Positions 1 to 7,069 of a stretch of DNA of 16,700 bases are shown in pieces. Source of the stretch: JBJHBY01 sp050485745 (lineage in GTDB: Bacteria > Pseudomonadota > Gammaproteobacteria > Pseudomonadales > CAMLJR01). The stretch covers positions 1 through 16,700 of the forward strand of contig JBJHBY010000052.1 of the NCBI GenBank assembly GCA_050485745.1, given 5' to 3'. The notes below the pieces were generated by a model, which worked only from the letters and a program-made list of their open reading frames with translations, made no database searches and had not been told where the DNA came from. Position 1 is the first letter of the stretch; each line of letters opens with the position of its first letter. The position numbers and the translations under genes were made by a program.

Positions 1-1331
1 AAGTAGTCGTGGCTCTGCACCAGCAGCGTGCCAGCGGGCCAGCGCACACTGCTGGCGTCCTCACGCTCCTCGAGGCCGGACACCACGCCTTCACCGCGCA
101 AGGGCTGCAGCCCCTTGAGGGCATCGCTCAGGGCCTCGCCGCCAACCTTGGCGCCGCAGCCGGCGCAGTGCATGGTCTCGGCCGTCGCGGCCGGGGTGGG
201 CATGCGTCGCGGCGGCAGCGTCTCGAAGCGGGTCATGAAACGCCGGTCAATATGATCCTTCCAGCGCCACACCCACGCGCCGGACAAGGTCCACACCCCG
301 CGGCTGCCAACGGCATCACGCCCCCCGGCGGAGAGCAGGGACAAAAAGCGCCGCTGCGGGCGGTAATCGCGCAGCTGGCCCCCATTCAGGGTCGCGTGCA
401 GGTTGTGGGCCAGCACCGGGGCCTGGCGTACCGCATAGACCCCGGCCTTCGGCAGCGGCAGGGGAAACGCTGCGCAGTCACCGGCCGCGAACACCTGCGG
501 ATGAGACACGCTGCGCAACTGCCGATCGACCTGCACAAAGCCGGCCGCATCCAGCGCCAGACCGGTATCCCGCAGAAACCCCGGCGCCGCCGCCCCGGTA
601 CACCAGAACAGGGCATCGAAGCGCTGCTCGCCGGCCTCGCCATGGACAATGCCCGGGGTGACGCGGTGCACACGTGAGCGATCCCGCAGGATCACACCGA
701 GTGCCAGGGCCCTGGCCCGCATCTGCCGCCGCAGCTGCGCCGGATAGCCCTGCAGAAATGTTCCTGCACACACCAGGGTGACCTCCGCAGCCTGGTCACG
801 CTGACGCAGGGCGTGGGCAATGGCCAGCGCCATCTCGGCACCGCCGGCACCGCCACCCACCACACACACCGCGAGCGGCCGCCGCGGGTCCAACTCCTCG
901 AGAAATCGCGACCAGCGCCGCCGGAAATCCGCCACCGGCTTCACTGCGATGGCGTGCTCCGCCGCACCGGGCACCGAGGCCAGCTCCGGCGTGGCGCCAA
1001 CATCAAGGCTGAGCAGGTCGAAGCCCAGACGGCTGCCGTCATCCAGCGTGAGTTCGCGGGCATCGACATCCAGCGCCATTACACGGCCCTGCACCCAGCG
1101 TGCTCCGGCCCACTGGCACAGGCGGGGCAGATCGACGTGGGTCTGTGCGACGTCGTAATGCCCGGCCACCAGCCCCGGCAACATGCCGGAATAGGCCGCC
1201 AGAACATCCGGGGAGACCAGGGTCAGGCGCGCTCCGGGCACAGGCCTCATGGCCAGCATGCGCAGCGCCAGGGCGTGGCTGTGCCCTCCCCCCACCAGGA
1301 CCAGGTCGCGTTGTGCGGGCAGAGTGTTCAA
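1..1331 (-). CDS. selD: FAD-dependent oxidoreductase fused to selenophosphate synthetase SelD (partial, 3' end beyond window)
   Basis: 443 residues are visible and the frame runs off the left edge. The N-terminal part is a pyridine-nucleotide-disulfide-type flavoprotein: an FAD-binding GGGHSH motif at residues 14-19, an NAD(P)H-binding GGGAGG motif at 159-164, and the second FAD motif AAGDC around 282-286. At 387-397 the chain continues into the SelD catalytic start, MHCAGCGAKVG, with the expected Cys392 and Lys395; the second Cys of the E. coli motif (GCGCK) is Ala394. SelD makes selenophosphate from selenide and ATP; the flavoprotein domain may deliver or reduce selenium, but its reaction is unproven. 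The start is chosen as TTG at 1331: GGAG lies 9 nt upstream, and the first in-frame ATG lies inside the FAD-binding region, after the GGGHSH motif. It follows the permease gene by 28 nt, so it is probably the last gene of the operon seen here. It uses Cys, not selenocysteine, at the catalytic position. Confidence 0.9.
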   Translation of the reverse strand, partial: MNTLPAQRDLVLVGGGHSHALALRMLAMRPVPGARLTLVSPDVLAAYSGMLPGLVAGHYDVAQTHVDLPRLCQWAGARWVQGRVMALDVDARELTLDDGSRLGFDLLSLDVGATPELASVPGAAEHAIAVKPVADFRRRWSRFLEELDPRRPLAVCVVGGGAGGAEMALAIAHALRQRDQAAEVTLVCAGTFLQGYPAQLRRQMRARALALGVILRDRSRVHRVTPGIVHGEAGEQRFDALFWCTGAAAPGFLRDTGLALDAAGFVQVDRQLRSVSHPQVFAAGDCAAFPLPLPKAGVYAVRQAPVLAHNLHATLNGGQLRDYRPQRRFLSLLSAGGRDAVGSRGVWTLSGAWVWRWKDHIDRRFMTRFETLPPRRMPTPAATAETMHCAGCGAKVGGEALSDALKGLQPLRGEGVVSGLEEREDASSVRWPAGTLLVQSHDY

Positions 1332-1359
1332 GGGTGTTGTCTCCAGACTGCCGGGGGCA

Positions 1360-2871
1360 TCACACCACCCCTTCGCGACGACCACCCTGCTCGCGCAGGC
1401 GCAGGTGCGCGCGCAAGCCCCGGGACAGAGCGTCCACACCGAGGTTGAGCAGCACCCCCAGGGCGATCAGGACCACGGCCCGGTCGAGGCGCATCTCGGC
1501 AAAGGCGGAATCCACGTAGAAGCCCAGGGTGGTGATGCCGAGGATACCGAGGATCGCGGTCTCGCGCATGATGATCTCCCAGCGATAGAGCAGAAAGGCG
1601 AGAAAATTCGGATACAGACGCGGCAGCACTTCCCAGCAGTAGCGCTCGACCCCGCGCGCCGCATCCTGGCGCAGGCGCAGGTCGACGCTGAAGCGGCCAC
1701 AGAGAAAGGCGATGATCGCCCCGGTGTGCAGGGCCAGGGCCAGAATACCCGGCAGCATCGATGGCCCCAGCAGCAGCAGGAAAATAAAGGCCAGCAGAAA
1801 CTCCGGGGTGCTGCGCAGACCCACCAGCAGCAGGTGCCCCCCGGCGCGGCTGGCGCGATTGCCAAACAGGGGGGATACCAGCGGCATCAGGCACAGGGCC
1901 AGCAATGCCGTCACCAGCATTGCCGCAGTGCCCAGTACCAGGGTCTGCCACAGCCCGGGCAGGCCCTGGGTCCAGAGCAGCGTACCCAGCCAGTCGGCGG
2001 TGGCACTCCAGCCCTCGTCGCGACGCAGGGGCGCGGGCACGATGTCCTCGGTGAGAAAGCGCGCCAGGGTGCCACCGGCGGCAGAGCCGGCGGGCGGAGA
2101 CCACCACAGGGCCAGGGGCAGATACAGGGGCAGCAGGCGCCCGCGCAGCCACCAGCGCAGGGTTCCGATCAGCAACAGAAGAAGATACAGCAGCGCCGCA
2201 CCCGCGGCGTAATCCCCCTGGCGAAAGGCGGTCTCCAGATGAAAACCCAGGGTCGGCAGGCCAATGAAGCCGAGGATCGCCGAGGAGCGGATACCACACT
2301 CCAGGCGATAGGCGCTGTAGCGGCGCATTGCTCCCCACACCAGGGGCAGGCGCGTGAACAGAAAGGCCGAGAGGACACCGCTGCCGGCGGGCAACGCGCG
2401 CTGTGGGCCGCGCTCGCTCTCCTCGAGGAACTCGCCGAAGACCTTGGCGAAAATACCGATGTAGGGCACGCCGATGGCGAGCACGCCGGTCAGCACGGAA
2501 AGCCCGAACACCTGCAGGAACAGCAGGCCCCAGAACAGCTCGTGCACCGCGCGCAAAACCGCACACAGCGCCCGCACCCCGCGCGACCCCCAGGCCAGGG
2601 CCAGCAGAAAGCCCCCCACCGCCCCCAGGGCCACGCCCTGGAAGGCAAAGGCCAGGGTATTGGCCAGGGCACGCCAGACGTCCTCGAGGCCGAAAAAGTC
2701 CGGCGTCAGGAAGCCCAGCCCCATGCGCCCGAACTCGGCGCCCGGGGTGCGGGTGGTGATCTCCAGGTCCGCCAGCAACAGGGCCGCGAACCCGGCCAGG
2801 GCCAGCCACAGGCTGGCGCGACGGTAACGCGCCGCGGTGGTGTCGAGGGCCGCCTCCCTATCGAGGCTCAT
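1360..2871 (-). CDS. Fused double-permease subunit of a phosphonate-type ABC importer, putative selenium oxyanion transporter
   Basis: 503 residues, rich in membrane segments. It consists of two PhnE-like permease domains in one chain. The cytoplasmic coupling region occurs twice: around 191-216 (ECGIRSSAILGFIGLPTLGF) and around 432-457 (EIIMRETAILGILGITTLGF), 241 residues apart. The preceding segments also match each other (LRAVHELFWGLLF near 106-118, LRSTPEFLLAFIF near 352-364). One polypeptide can therefore supply both membrane halves of the importer. The start ATG overlaps the ATPase stop codon by 4 nt (ATGA), which points to coupled translation. Neighbours are mnmH and selD, so I infer selenite or selenate as substrate; phosphonate, phosphite or phosphate remain possible from family alone. 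Confidence 0.85.
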   Translation of the reverse strand: MSLDREAALDTTAARYRRASLWLALAGFAALLLADLEITTRTPGAEFGRMGLGFLTPDFFGLEDVWRALANTLAFAFQGVALGAVGGFLLALAWGSRGVRALCAVLRAVHELFWGLLFLQVFGLSVLTGVLAIGVPYIGIFAKVFGEFLEESERGPQRALPAGSGVLSAFLFTRLPLVWGAMRRYSAYRLECGIRSSAILGFIGLPTLGFHLETAFRQGDYAAGAALLYLLLLLIGTLRWWLRGRLLPLYLPLALWWSPPAGSAAGGTLARFLTEDIVPAPLRRDEGWSATADWLGTLLWTQGLPGLWQTLVLGTAAMLVTALLALCLMPLVSPLFGNRASRAGGHLLLVGLRSTPEFLLAFIFLLLLGPSMLPGILALALHTGAIIAFLCGRFSVDLRLRQDAARGVERYCWEVLPRLYPNFLAFLLYRWEIIMRETAILGILGITTLGFYVDSAFAEMRLDRAVVLIALGVLLNLGVDALSRGLRAHLRLREQGGRREGVV

Positions 2872-3527
2872 GCCGGATACAGGCGATCGAGGTCGCCCGG
2901 GCTCAGCCCCTGCGTTGCCCTATCCAGCACCACACGCCCCGCCACCAGACCCACCACCCGGCTGCAACAGGCCAGGGCCAGGGCGCGATCATGCAGGGCC
3001 AGCACCGCGGTGTGGTGCTGCTCGAGCGCCTGCTGCAGCAGGCGCTGCCCCTGGTACTCATCAACGCTCGACACCGGCTCGTCCGCCAGCAGAATACCGC
3101 GCTCACTGTACAGCGCCCGGCCCAGGGCAGTGCGCTGGGCCTGGCCGCCGGAGAGTCGGTCAATGCTGGTGAACAGCTTGTCATCCAGCTCCAGCTGCCG
3201 CGCCACGGCGGCAACAGCGGCCACCTCTGCGCGCTCCGGGCACAGCAGATTGCGCAGGTTCTTCCACGCCGGGTAGCGGTCCAGTCGCCCCATGTAGATG
3301 TTGTGGAACACGCTCAGCATCGGCACCAGGGCGCCCTGCTGCGGGCACCAGGCGACCTCACCCGGGAGCTGCGCGCGCAGGGTCTCCAGCAGCGTCGTCT
3401 TGCCCACGCCACTGACGCCGAGCAGAGCCACGCGCTCACCCCGGTCGATGCGCAGCTGCAGTTCCGGCAGCACCACATGGCCACCGCGCCGGATGCTCTG
3501 CCCGCGCAGCTGAAACAGCGTCGCCAC
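2868..3527 (-). CDS. ABC transporter ATP-binding protein (PhnC-like), selenium-operon importer
   Basis: 219 residues, a complete but short ABC ATPase. Visible motifs are Walker A GVSGVGKT (37-44), Q-loop CPQQ (61-64), signature LSGGQAQR (125-132), Walker B GILLADE (144-150) and the switch histidine H179. It powers the fused permease encoded next. The start is GTG at 3527, only 3 nt after the stop codon of the binding-protein gene, and its stop overlaps the permease start, so the three transporter genes are one transcriptional unit. The best family match by eye is the phosphonate/phosphite (PhnC) group. The substrate cannot be read from the ATPase itself. Confidence 0.88.
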   Translation of the reverse strand: MATLFQLRGQSIRRGGHVVLPELQLRIDRGERVALLGVSGVGKTTLLETLRAQLPGEVAWCPQQGALVPMLSVFHNIYMGRLDRYPAWKNLRNLLCPERAEVAAVAAVARQLELDDKLFTSIDRLSGGQAQRTALGRALYSERGILLADEPVSSVDEYQGQRLLQQALEQHHTAVLALHDRALALACCSRVVGLVAGRVVLDRATQGLSPGDLDRLYPA

Positions 3528-3530
3528 GGT

Positions 3531-4409
3531 TCAGTCGATCAGGCCGATGCGGCGCCCGGTGTCGAGGATCGACTGGTAATCCTCGTTGCTCGCCTCGATG
3601 AAGCGCTCGCGCGGAAAGGCATCGAGAATGCTGCGGTCGTCCAGGGCCAGCAACACCTGCTGCACGCGTCCGGCAAAGCCCTCGCCAAAACGCGCGTCGA
3701 CGTCACCGCGAATGACCCAGTGGTAGTCGGGATACGGCGGCGTGGTCCAGATCACCTGCACCTGTTCGGCATCGACACTGCCCTCGGCCAGTGCCTGGTT
3801 CCAGACCTTGTAATTCACCGCACCGACTTCGTAGGCGCCACTTTCCACCAGGGCGATGGTGGCATTGTGGTGGCCGCTGTAGCCAACCCGGGAGAACAAC
3901 GCCTCGGGTGCATCACCCAGCAGCTCGCGAACATGGTGCTCAGGCATCAGCCGACCGGAGGTCGAGCCCTTGGGACCAAAGGTGAAACTGCGCCCGATGA
4001 TCTGCTCCGGCAGGGCGTCGCCGGGCTCGATGCCGGTGCTGCGATGGGCGATGAAGTGGGTGAGGAAATACGGGTCCTCGGCGCCCTGGGCGATGGCCCG
4101 GCTGCCCGGCACCAGCAGACGCGCCTGTACGCCGGAGAGCCCGCCGAACCAGGCCAGCTGCACCTCGTCGTTGCGGAAGGCGGTCACCGCCGCGGCATAG
4201 GATTTAACCGGCACGTAGTGCACGCTGACACCCAGTTCGTGTTCCAGGTAAGTGGCGACGCTGGAGAAGCGCTCTACGAGACGCGCCTCGTCCTGGTCGG
4301 GAATTGCGGTGAAGGTGAACACGGGAGTGGCGGCCTGATCCGGGGCCTCGCTCTGGCCACAGCCGAGCAGGCCCACCGAGGCCACAACGGCCAGCAGTAG
4401 TGCTTTCAT
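3531..4409 (-). CDS. PhnD-like periplasmic binding lipoprotein of putative selenium-oxyanion ABC importer
   Basis: 292 residues from ATG 4409, chosen because GGAG lies 9 nt upstream; an in-frame TTG 18 nt further upstream would place that GGAG inside the gene. A lipoprotein signal ends in LLGC with Cys17 as the lipidated residue, so the protein should be membrane-anchored in the periplasm. The mature part has PhnD-family features: a STSG anion-binding segment at 149-152 (GPKGSTSG) and a GYSGHHNA segment at 176-183. Related proteins bind phosphonate, phosphite or phosphate. I recall a protein-family model for putative selenate-binding proteins of this type found beside SelD and YbbB/MnmH, which this fits; I could not check it. 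The operon context (mnmH upstream, selD downstream) is the only evidence for a selenium ligand. Confidence 0.85.
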   Translation of the reverse strand: MKALLLAVVASVGLLGCGQSEAPDQAATPVFTFTAIPDQDEARLVERFSSVATYLEHELGVSVHYVPVKSYAAAVTAFRNDEVQLAWFGGLSGVQARLLVPGSRAIAQGAEDPYFLTHFIAHRSTGIEPGDALPEQIIGRSFTFGPKGSTSGRLMPEHHVRELLGDAPEALFSRVGYSGHHNATIALVESGAYEVGAVNYKVWNQALAEGSVDAEQVQVIWTTPPYPDYHWVIRGDVDARFGEGFAGRVQQVLLALDDRSILDAFPRERFIEASNEDYQSILDTGRRIGLID

Positions 4410-4457
4410 GGGGTGTCGCTCCGTCAATGGGGAGTGAGCAACCGGACATCATCAACA

Positions 4458-4485
4458 CCGTGGCGTGTCCGGACAGACACCACGG
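4458..4485. promoter_or_regulatory. Palindromic hairpin between mnmH and the transporter genes
   Basis: The arms CCGTGG...GTGTC and GACACCACGG can pair with a small bulge, and the centre contains the perfect palindrome TGTCCGGACA (4466-4475). No T-run follows on the minus strand, so it is not a typical intrinsic terminator. On the minus strand a TACAAT sequence (4493-4498) lies just upstream and could be a -10 element for a secondary promoter, but no good -35 is seen. An operator or an mRNA-processing/stability hairpin is possible. Confidence 0.35.
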
Positions 4486-4515
4486 CTGCCGCATTGTAAA
4501 CCGATTACGGCCCGC

Positions 4516-5607
4516 TCAGTCAGTGCCGGCAAGCCAGACCTGCACCGCCTGCCGGGAACCGCGAAAACACACCGGGCCGGTATGGTGGTCCAGCATGTAG
4601 TCGTACATCGGGTCGTAGTAATCCCGCAGCAGGGGCAGGATCCAGTCGCGGTGGCGCGCCAATTCGCCGCTGTCGCGCTGTTGTTGCAGGGCGTCTTCGA
4701 GGATCACCCGCAACGCCGCATGGCGGGCACCGCCGAGACGCTTGCGGATGCGATCGAGGCTGTCGAGCAGGGATTCCCCGAGGCGCTGTGCCGCCTGCTC
4801 CTCGCCGTACACCGCGCGAAACTCCGCCAGCGGCGCCAGCACATAGTCCTCCAGGGTGACCTGTACGCGGCTGTCCAGGTCCTCCTCCACCACCACCCGC
4901 GGCGCCTGCTTCATCCGTGCCTGCAGCACCGGCGGCAGATAACAGCGGCCGATCAGGCGGCTTTCGTCTTCCAGCAAAAGCGGGCGTTCGCCGTCAGCAC
5001 GGTGCCGCAGCAGGGCAATGGCCAGGGCATTCTCGAAATCGATCTGCGCCGGCTGCCCGCCGGGGCGGCGCCCGAAAGCGGAACCGCGATGATGCGCAAG
5101 GCCTTCGAGGTCAATGCTGTCGGACACCGCCTCGATCACCCGGGTTTTGCCTGTGCCAGTGCGACCGCACAGCAGGCGCAGGGGCTGGCGCTGGATATCG
5201 CGCTCAAAGGACTGCAGCAAAAAGCGCCGCATGGCCTTGTAGCCACCCACCACCAGGGGCCGCTCACACCCCGCCTGCGCCAGCCACTGCTGCACCGTAC
5301 GCGAGCGCAAACCACCGCGAAAGCAGTACAGCACGCCTTCGGGGTGACGCTGACACCAGTCCAGCCAGGCGTGCAGACGTGCCTCACGCACGCTGCCGCT
5401 GACCAGGCGGTGCCCAAGGGCAATGGCTGCATCCTGCCCCTCGCGGGCATAGCAGATGCCGATGCGGTGGCGCTCGTCATCGTCCAGCAGGGGCAGATTG
5501 GTGGCACCGGGAAACGCGCCCTTGCCGAACTCGACGGGAGCACGCACATCCAGCAAGGGCGTGTCATCAAGAAACAGCTGGCGATAGTCGTGAATATCGT
5601 CGGGCAT
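4516..5607 (-). CDS. mnmH: tRNA 2-selenouridine synthase MnmH (SelU/YbbB)
   Basis: 363 residues, close to the E. coli protein (364). The N-terminal rhodanese domain starts with DTPLLDVRAPVEF (15-27) and has the catalytic Cys95 in CFRGG (95-99). The C-terminal half carries a P-loop GRTGTGKT (148-155) and the family block LEGLAHHRGSAFGR (167-180). MnmH converts 2-thiouridine at the wobble position of Lys, Glu and Gln tRNAs to 2-selenouridine, using selenophosphate made by SelD. ATG 5607 was chosen because it aligns with known N-termini; the frame is open a further 32 codons upstream but that stretch resembles nothing. The ribosome binding site is weak. It is the first gene of the minus-strand selenium operon, 106 nt ahead of the binding-protein gene, and is divergent from the outer-membrane protein gene at 5846. 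Confidence 0.93.
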   Translation of the reverse strand: MPDDIHDYRQLFLDDTPLLDVRAPVEFGKGAFPGATNLPLLDDDERHRIGICYAREGQDAAIALGHRLVSGSVREARLHAWLDWCQRHPEGVLYCFRGGLRSRTVQQWLAQAGCERPLVVGGYKAMRRFLLQSFERDIQRQPLRLLCGRTGTGKTRVIEAVSDSIDLEGLAHHRGSAFGRRPGGQPAQIDFENALAIALLRHRADGERPLLLEDESRLIGRCYLPPVLQARMKQAPRVVVEEDLDSRVQVTLEDYVLAPLAEFRAVYGEEQAAQRLGESLLDSLDRIRKRLGGARHAALRVILEDALQQQRDSGELARHRDWILPLLRDYYDPMYDYMLDHHTGPVCFRGSRQAVQVWLAGTD

Positions 5608-5637
5608 GGCGGCATCAGGCCTGTGAAAAACCGGCAC

Positions 5638-5681
5638 TTTATACGGTTTGTTTGCTGAGAGCACGCCGAAGCAAACCTCTC
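5638..5681 (-). promoter_or_regulatory. Candidate control region of the selenium operon: overlapping inverted repeats next to a TATAAA
   Basis: A TATAAA on the minus strand (5643-5638) lies about 31 nt before the mnmH start and may be a -10 box; no good -35 is seen at the normal distance. Immediately upstream are two interleaved inverted repeats: GTTTGC (5650-5655) with GCAAAC (5671-5676), and GAGAG (5657-5661) with CTCTC (5677-5681). If TATAAA is the -10, these repeats cover the -35 area and could be a regulator site. If transcription starts further upstream, they could form two mutually exclusive RNA hairpins. Confidence 0.35.
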
Positions 5682-5728
5682 GGACCACCAGACCGATTAC
5701 CACAGAAGATCCATCCTGTCAGCACAGC

Positions 5729-5752
5729 CAGCATGAACAAATAGTCATGCTG
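5729..5752. promoter_or_regulatory. Inverted repeat CAGCATGA-N8-TCATGCTG, candidate operator
   Basis: A perfect 8-bp inverted repeat with an 8-bp A+T-rich spacer lies 94 bp before the barrel-protein start, just upstream of its candidate promoter. A third copy of the core GCATGA follows at 5756-5761. The layout suggests a dimeric regulator site for the plus-strand gene, or for both divergent genes. The regulator is unknown. Confidence 0.4.
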
Positions 5753-5768
5753 ACTGCATGATTTGTCG

Positions 5769-5797
5769 TTGATCAGCACGCACCCGGATTTTAGGAT
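5769..5797 (+). promoter_or_regulatory. Candidate sigma70 promoter of the outer-membrane protein gene at 5846
   Basis: TTGATC (5769-5774) and TAGGAT (5792-5797) are separated by 17 nt. Each matches four of six consensus positions. Transcription would start near 5804 and leave a leader of about 40 nt. Confidence 0.4.
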
Positions 5798-5845
5798 GCC
5801 CATTGAGCCAGGGACGGGCCCTGGCCAACATCAGGACGTTACAAA

Positions 5846-6532
5846 ATGAAAATTAAAAAAGCACTACTCCCCCTGACCGTCGTTGCCGCAAGTCTCTCCA
5901 CCACGGCTCAGGCCCTGGACTTTAATCCCTATCTGTTTGTTGATATCGGGCAGGCGAAAGTCGATCTGGATGATGCCAAGAAGGAATTGCGCGAAGAGTG
6001 CAGCCATTACGAATCCCTAGGCCTATCCTGTTCCACGAGCACCAGCGACGACTCCATGGCATACAGCTTTGGTGTGGGCTTTAATCTGCACCGGAATTTC
6101 TCGCTGGAACTCGCCTGGTATGACCTGGGCAGTTTCGATGCCAAGGCCACGGCCGTTGACGCCAGCCCCGGCGGCACGGATTTTGGGCGGGACAAGATCG
6201 AAGTCGAGGCGAAGGGCCTGGGCGCTCGCGGTATCGGCCACCTGCCACTGACGGAGCGCTTCAACCTGGACGTCATGGGCGGCCTTGCCTACATCAAGAC
6301 CGAAATGAGTTGGAAGTGGTCACAGGATATCAGCTCGTTTGCCATCAACTCGACTTTCAATGACAGCTCCAAGGATTTCGTATTCAACCTCGGCTTTGGC
6401 GCGTCCTATAGCTTTACTGAGAATGTCGCTGTTCGCGCCTCCTATGTGCGCTTTTTCGATGTGGGCGACAAGAACAAAACAGGAGAAGGGGATATCGATG
6501 TCCTATCCGTCGGACTGACTTACTCTTTCTGA
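5846..6532 (+). CDS. Small outer-membrane beta-barrel protein (OmpA-like transmembrane fold)
   Basis: 228 residues. A signal peptide (KIKK, hydrophobic core, AQA cleavage after residue 23) is followed by alternating amphipathic strands separated by polar loops, ending in the C-terminal aromatic signature GLTYSF required for barrel insertion. The size suggests an eight-stranded barrel of the OmpA/OmpW kind without a peptidoglycan-binding domain. An extracellular loop near residues 50-58 carries two Cys (C52, C61) that may form a disulfide. AGGA lies about 9 nt before the ATG. It stands alone between a promoter and a terminator hairpin. Its specific function is not recognisable; it could be adhesion, small-molecule passage or stress resistance. 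Confidence 0.8.
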   Translation: MKIKKALLPLTVVAASLSTTAQALDFNPYLFVDIGQAKVDLDDAKKELREECSHYESLGLSCSTSTSDDSMAYSFGVGFNLHRNFSLELAWYDLGSFDAKATAVDASPGGTDFGRDKIEVEAKGLGARGIGHLPLTERFNLDVMGGLAYIKTEMSWKWSQDISSFAINSTFNDSSKDFVFNLGFGASYSFTENVAVRASYVRFFDVGDKNKTGEGDIDVLSVGLTYSF

Positions 6533-6541
6533 CCCTCCCAC

Positions 6542-6563
6542 GGAGGCCCGCTTGCGGGCCTCC
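6542..6563 (+). terminator. Hairpin after the outer-membrane protein gene
   Basis: A perfect 9-bp G+C-rich stem (GGAGGCCCG / CGGGCCTCC) with a CTTG loop begins 10 nt after the stop codon. It is followed by C-rich sequence rather than a T-run, so termination may be weak or Rho-assisted. Confidence 0.6.
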
Positions 6564-6661
6564 CCCTCACCACACCTCGTGTTCCGATCCGCACGACCAG
6601 CACCCATCTGCTATAAGTGGAGATAGAGCGCTGGACTTCCGGCACGGCTGAGGGCATCGCG

Positions 6662-6988
6662 ATGAGTACCGACAATCCACTCTACAAACTGCTTCTGGAC
6701 GAAGACGTCGAGGCCTTTAATCGCCAGCGCGGACTTGGCGGCGACGGCGACCTGCGCAGCGTGCTGTTGCGCGGCATGGACCTGCGGGGCCTGGATGCCA
6801 CTGGACTGGACTTGCGCGATGCCTATCTGCGGGGAGCGGACCTGCGTGGTGTCGACTTCCGCCAATGTCAGCTGGAAGGCGCCAGCCTGGCGGACGCAAA
6901 GATTTCGGGTTGTTATTTCCCGAAGGAGCTGAGTGCGGAGGAAATCCGCATGTCCGTGGAGAAAGGAACACGGATGCGTTATCGCTGA
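6662..6988 (+). CDS. Short pentapeptide-repeat protein
   Basis: 108 residues from ATG 6662, chosen because GAGGG lies 7 nt upstream; an in-frame ATG at 6617 has no such site. After an N-terminal segment (DNPLYKLLLDEDVEAFNR), residues about 32-85 show repeats with Leu or Phe every fifth position (LRGMD-LRGLD-ATGLD-LRDAY-LRGAD-LRGVD-FRQCQ-LEGAS-LADAK-ISGCY-F). Such repeats form a right-handed beta-helix, here only about three coils. The protein is predicted cytoplasmic and has no signal peptide. Long relatives can mimic DNA and protect gyrase, but this one is too short to assign that role. Its stop codon lies 2 nt before the assembly gap, so the downstream neighbour is uncertain. Confidence 0.75.
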   Translation: MSTDNPLYKLLLDEDVEAFNRQRGLGGDGDLRSVLLRGMDLRGLDATGLDLRDAYLRGADLRGVDFRQCQLEGASLADAKISGCYFPKELSAEEIRMSVEKGTRMRYR

Positions 6989-6990
6989 CG

Positions 6991-7000
6991 NNNNNNNNNN
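6991..7000. other. Assembly gap (10 Ns)
   Basis: Ten ambiguous bases interrupt the sequence right after the pentapeptide-repeat gene. A fixed-length run like this usually stands for a join of unknown true size. No gene is visibly cut: the left gene ends at 6988 and the right gene ends at 7070. Confidence 0.95.
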
Positions 7001-7069
7001 CGCCTCCCCTTTGCTGTTTCACTCAGGCTTTCCATCGATACCGATCATGAATGGATACCTGGAAGAGCG

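Noticed and set aside
1328..2809. A 493-codon minus-strand frame overlapping the permease
   Set aside because: It is Pro/Arg/Gly-rich in the alternative frame and lacks membrane segments; the 1360-2871 frame carries the permease motifs and couples to the ATPase.
1249..3276. A 675-codon open frame on the plus strand
   Set aside because: It lies opposite the selD and transporter genes, is dominated by Gln/Arg/Ala-rich low-complexity sequence and shows no domain; it is an antisense shadow of high-G+C coding DNA.
2991..4400. A 469-codon plus-strand open frame
   Set aside because: Antisense to the ATPase and binding-protein genes, whose motifs are complete.
4465..5658. A 397-codon plus-strand open frame
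   Set aside because: Antisense to mnmH, which has all family motifs.
5650..5681. Classical H-type pseudoknot riboswitch
   Set aside because: The first connecting loop would have zero length and the stems are only 5-6 bp, so both cannot easily form together; alternative hairpins or a DNA operator are more likely.
1..5703. Selenocysteine codon or SECIS in selD
   Set aside because: The catalytic position encodes Cys, no in-frame TGA occurs in the visible coding part, and no selA, selB or selC is present in the window.
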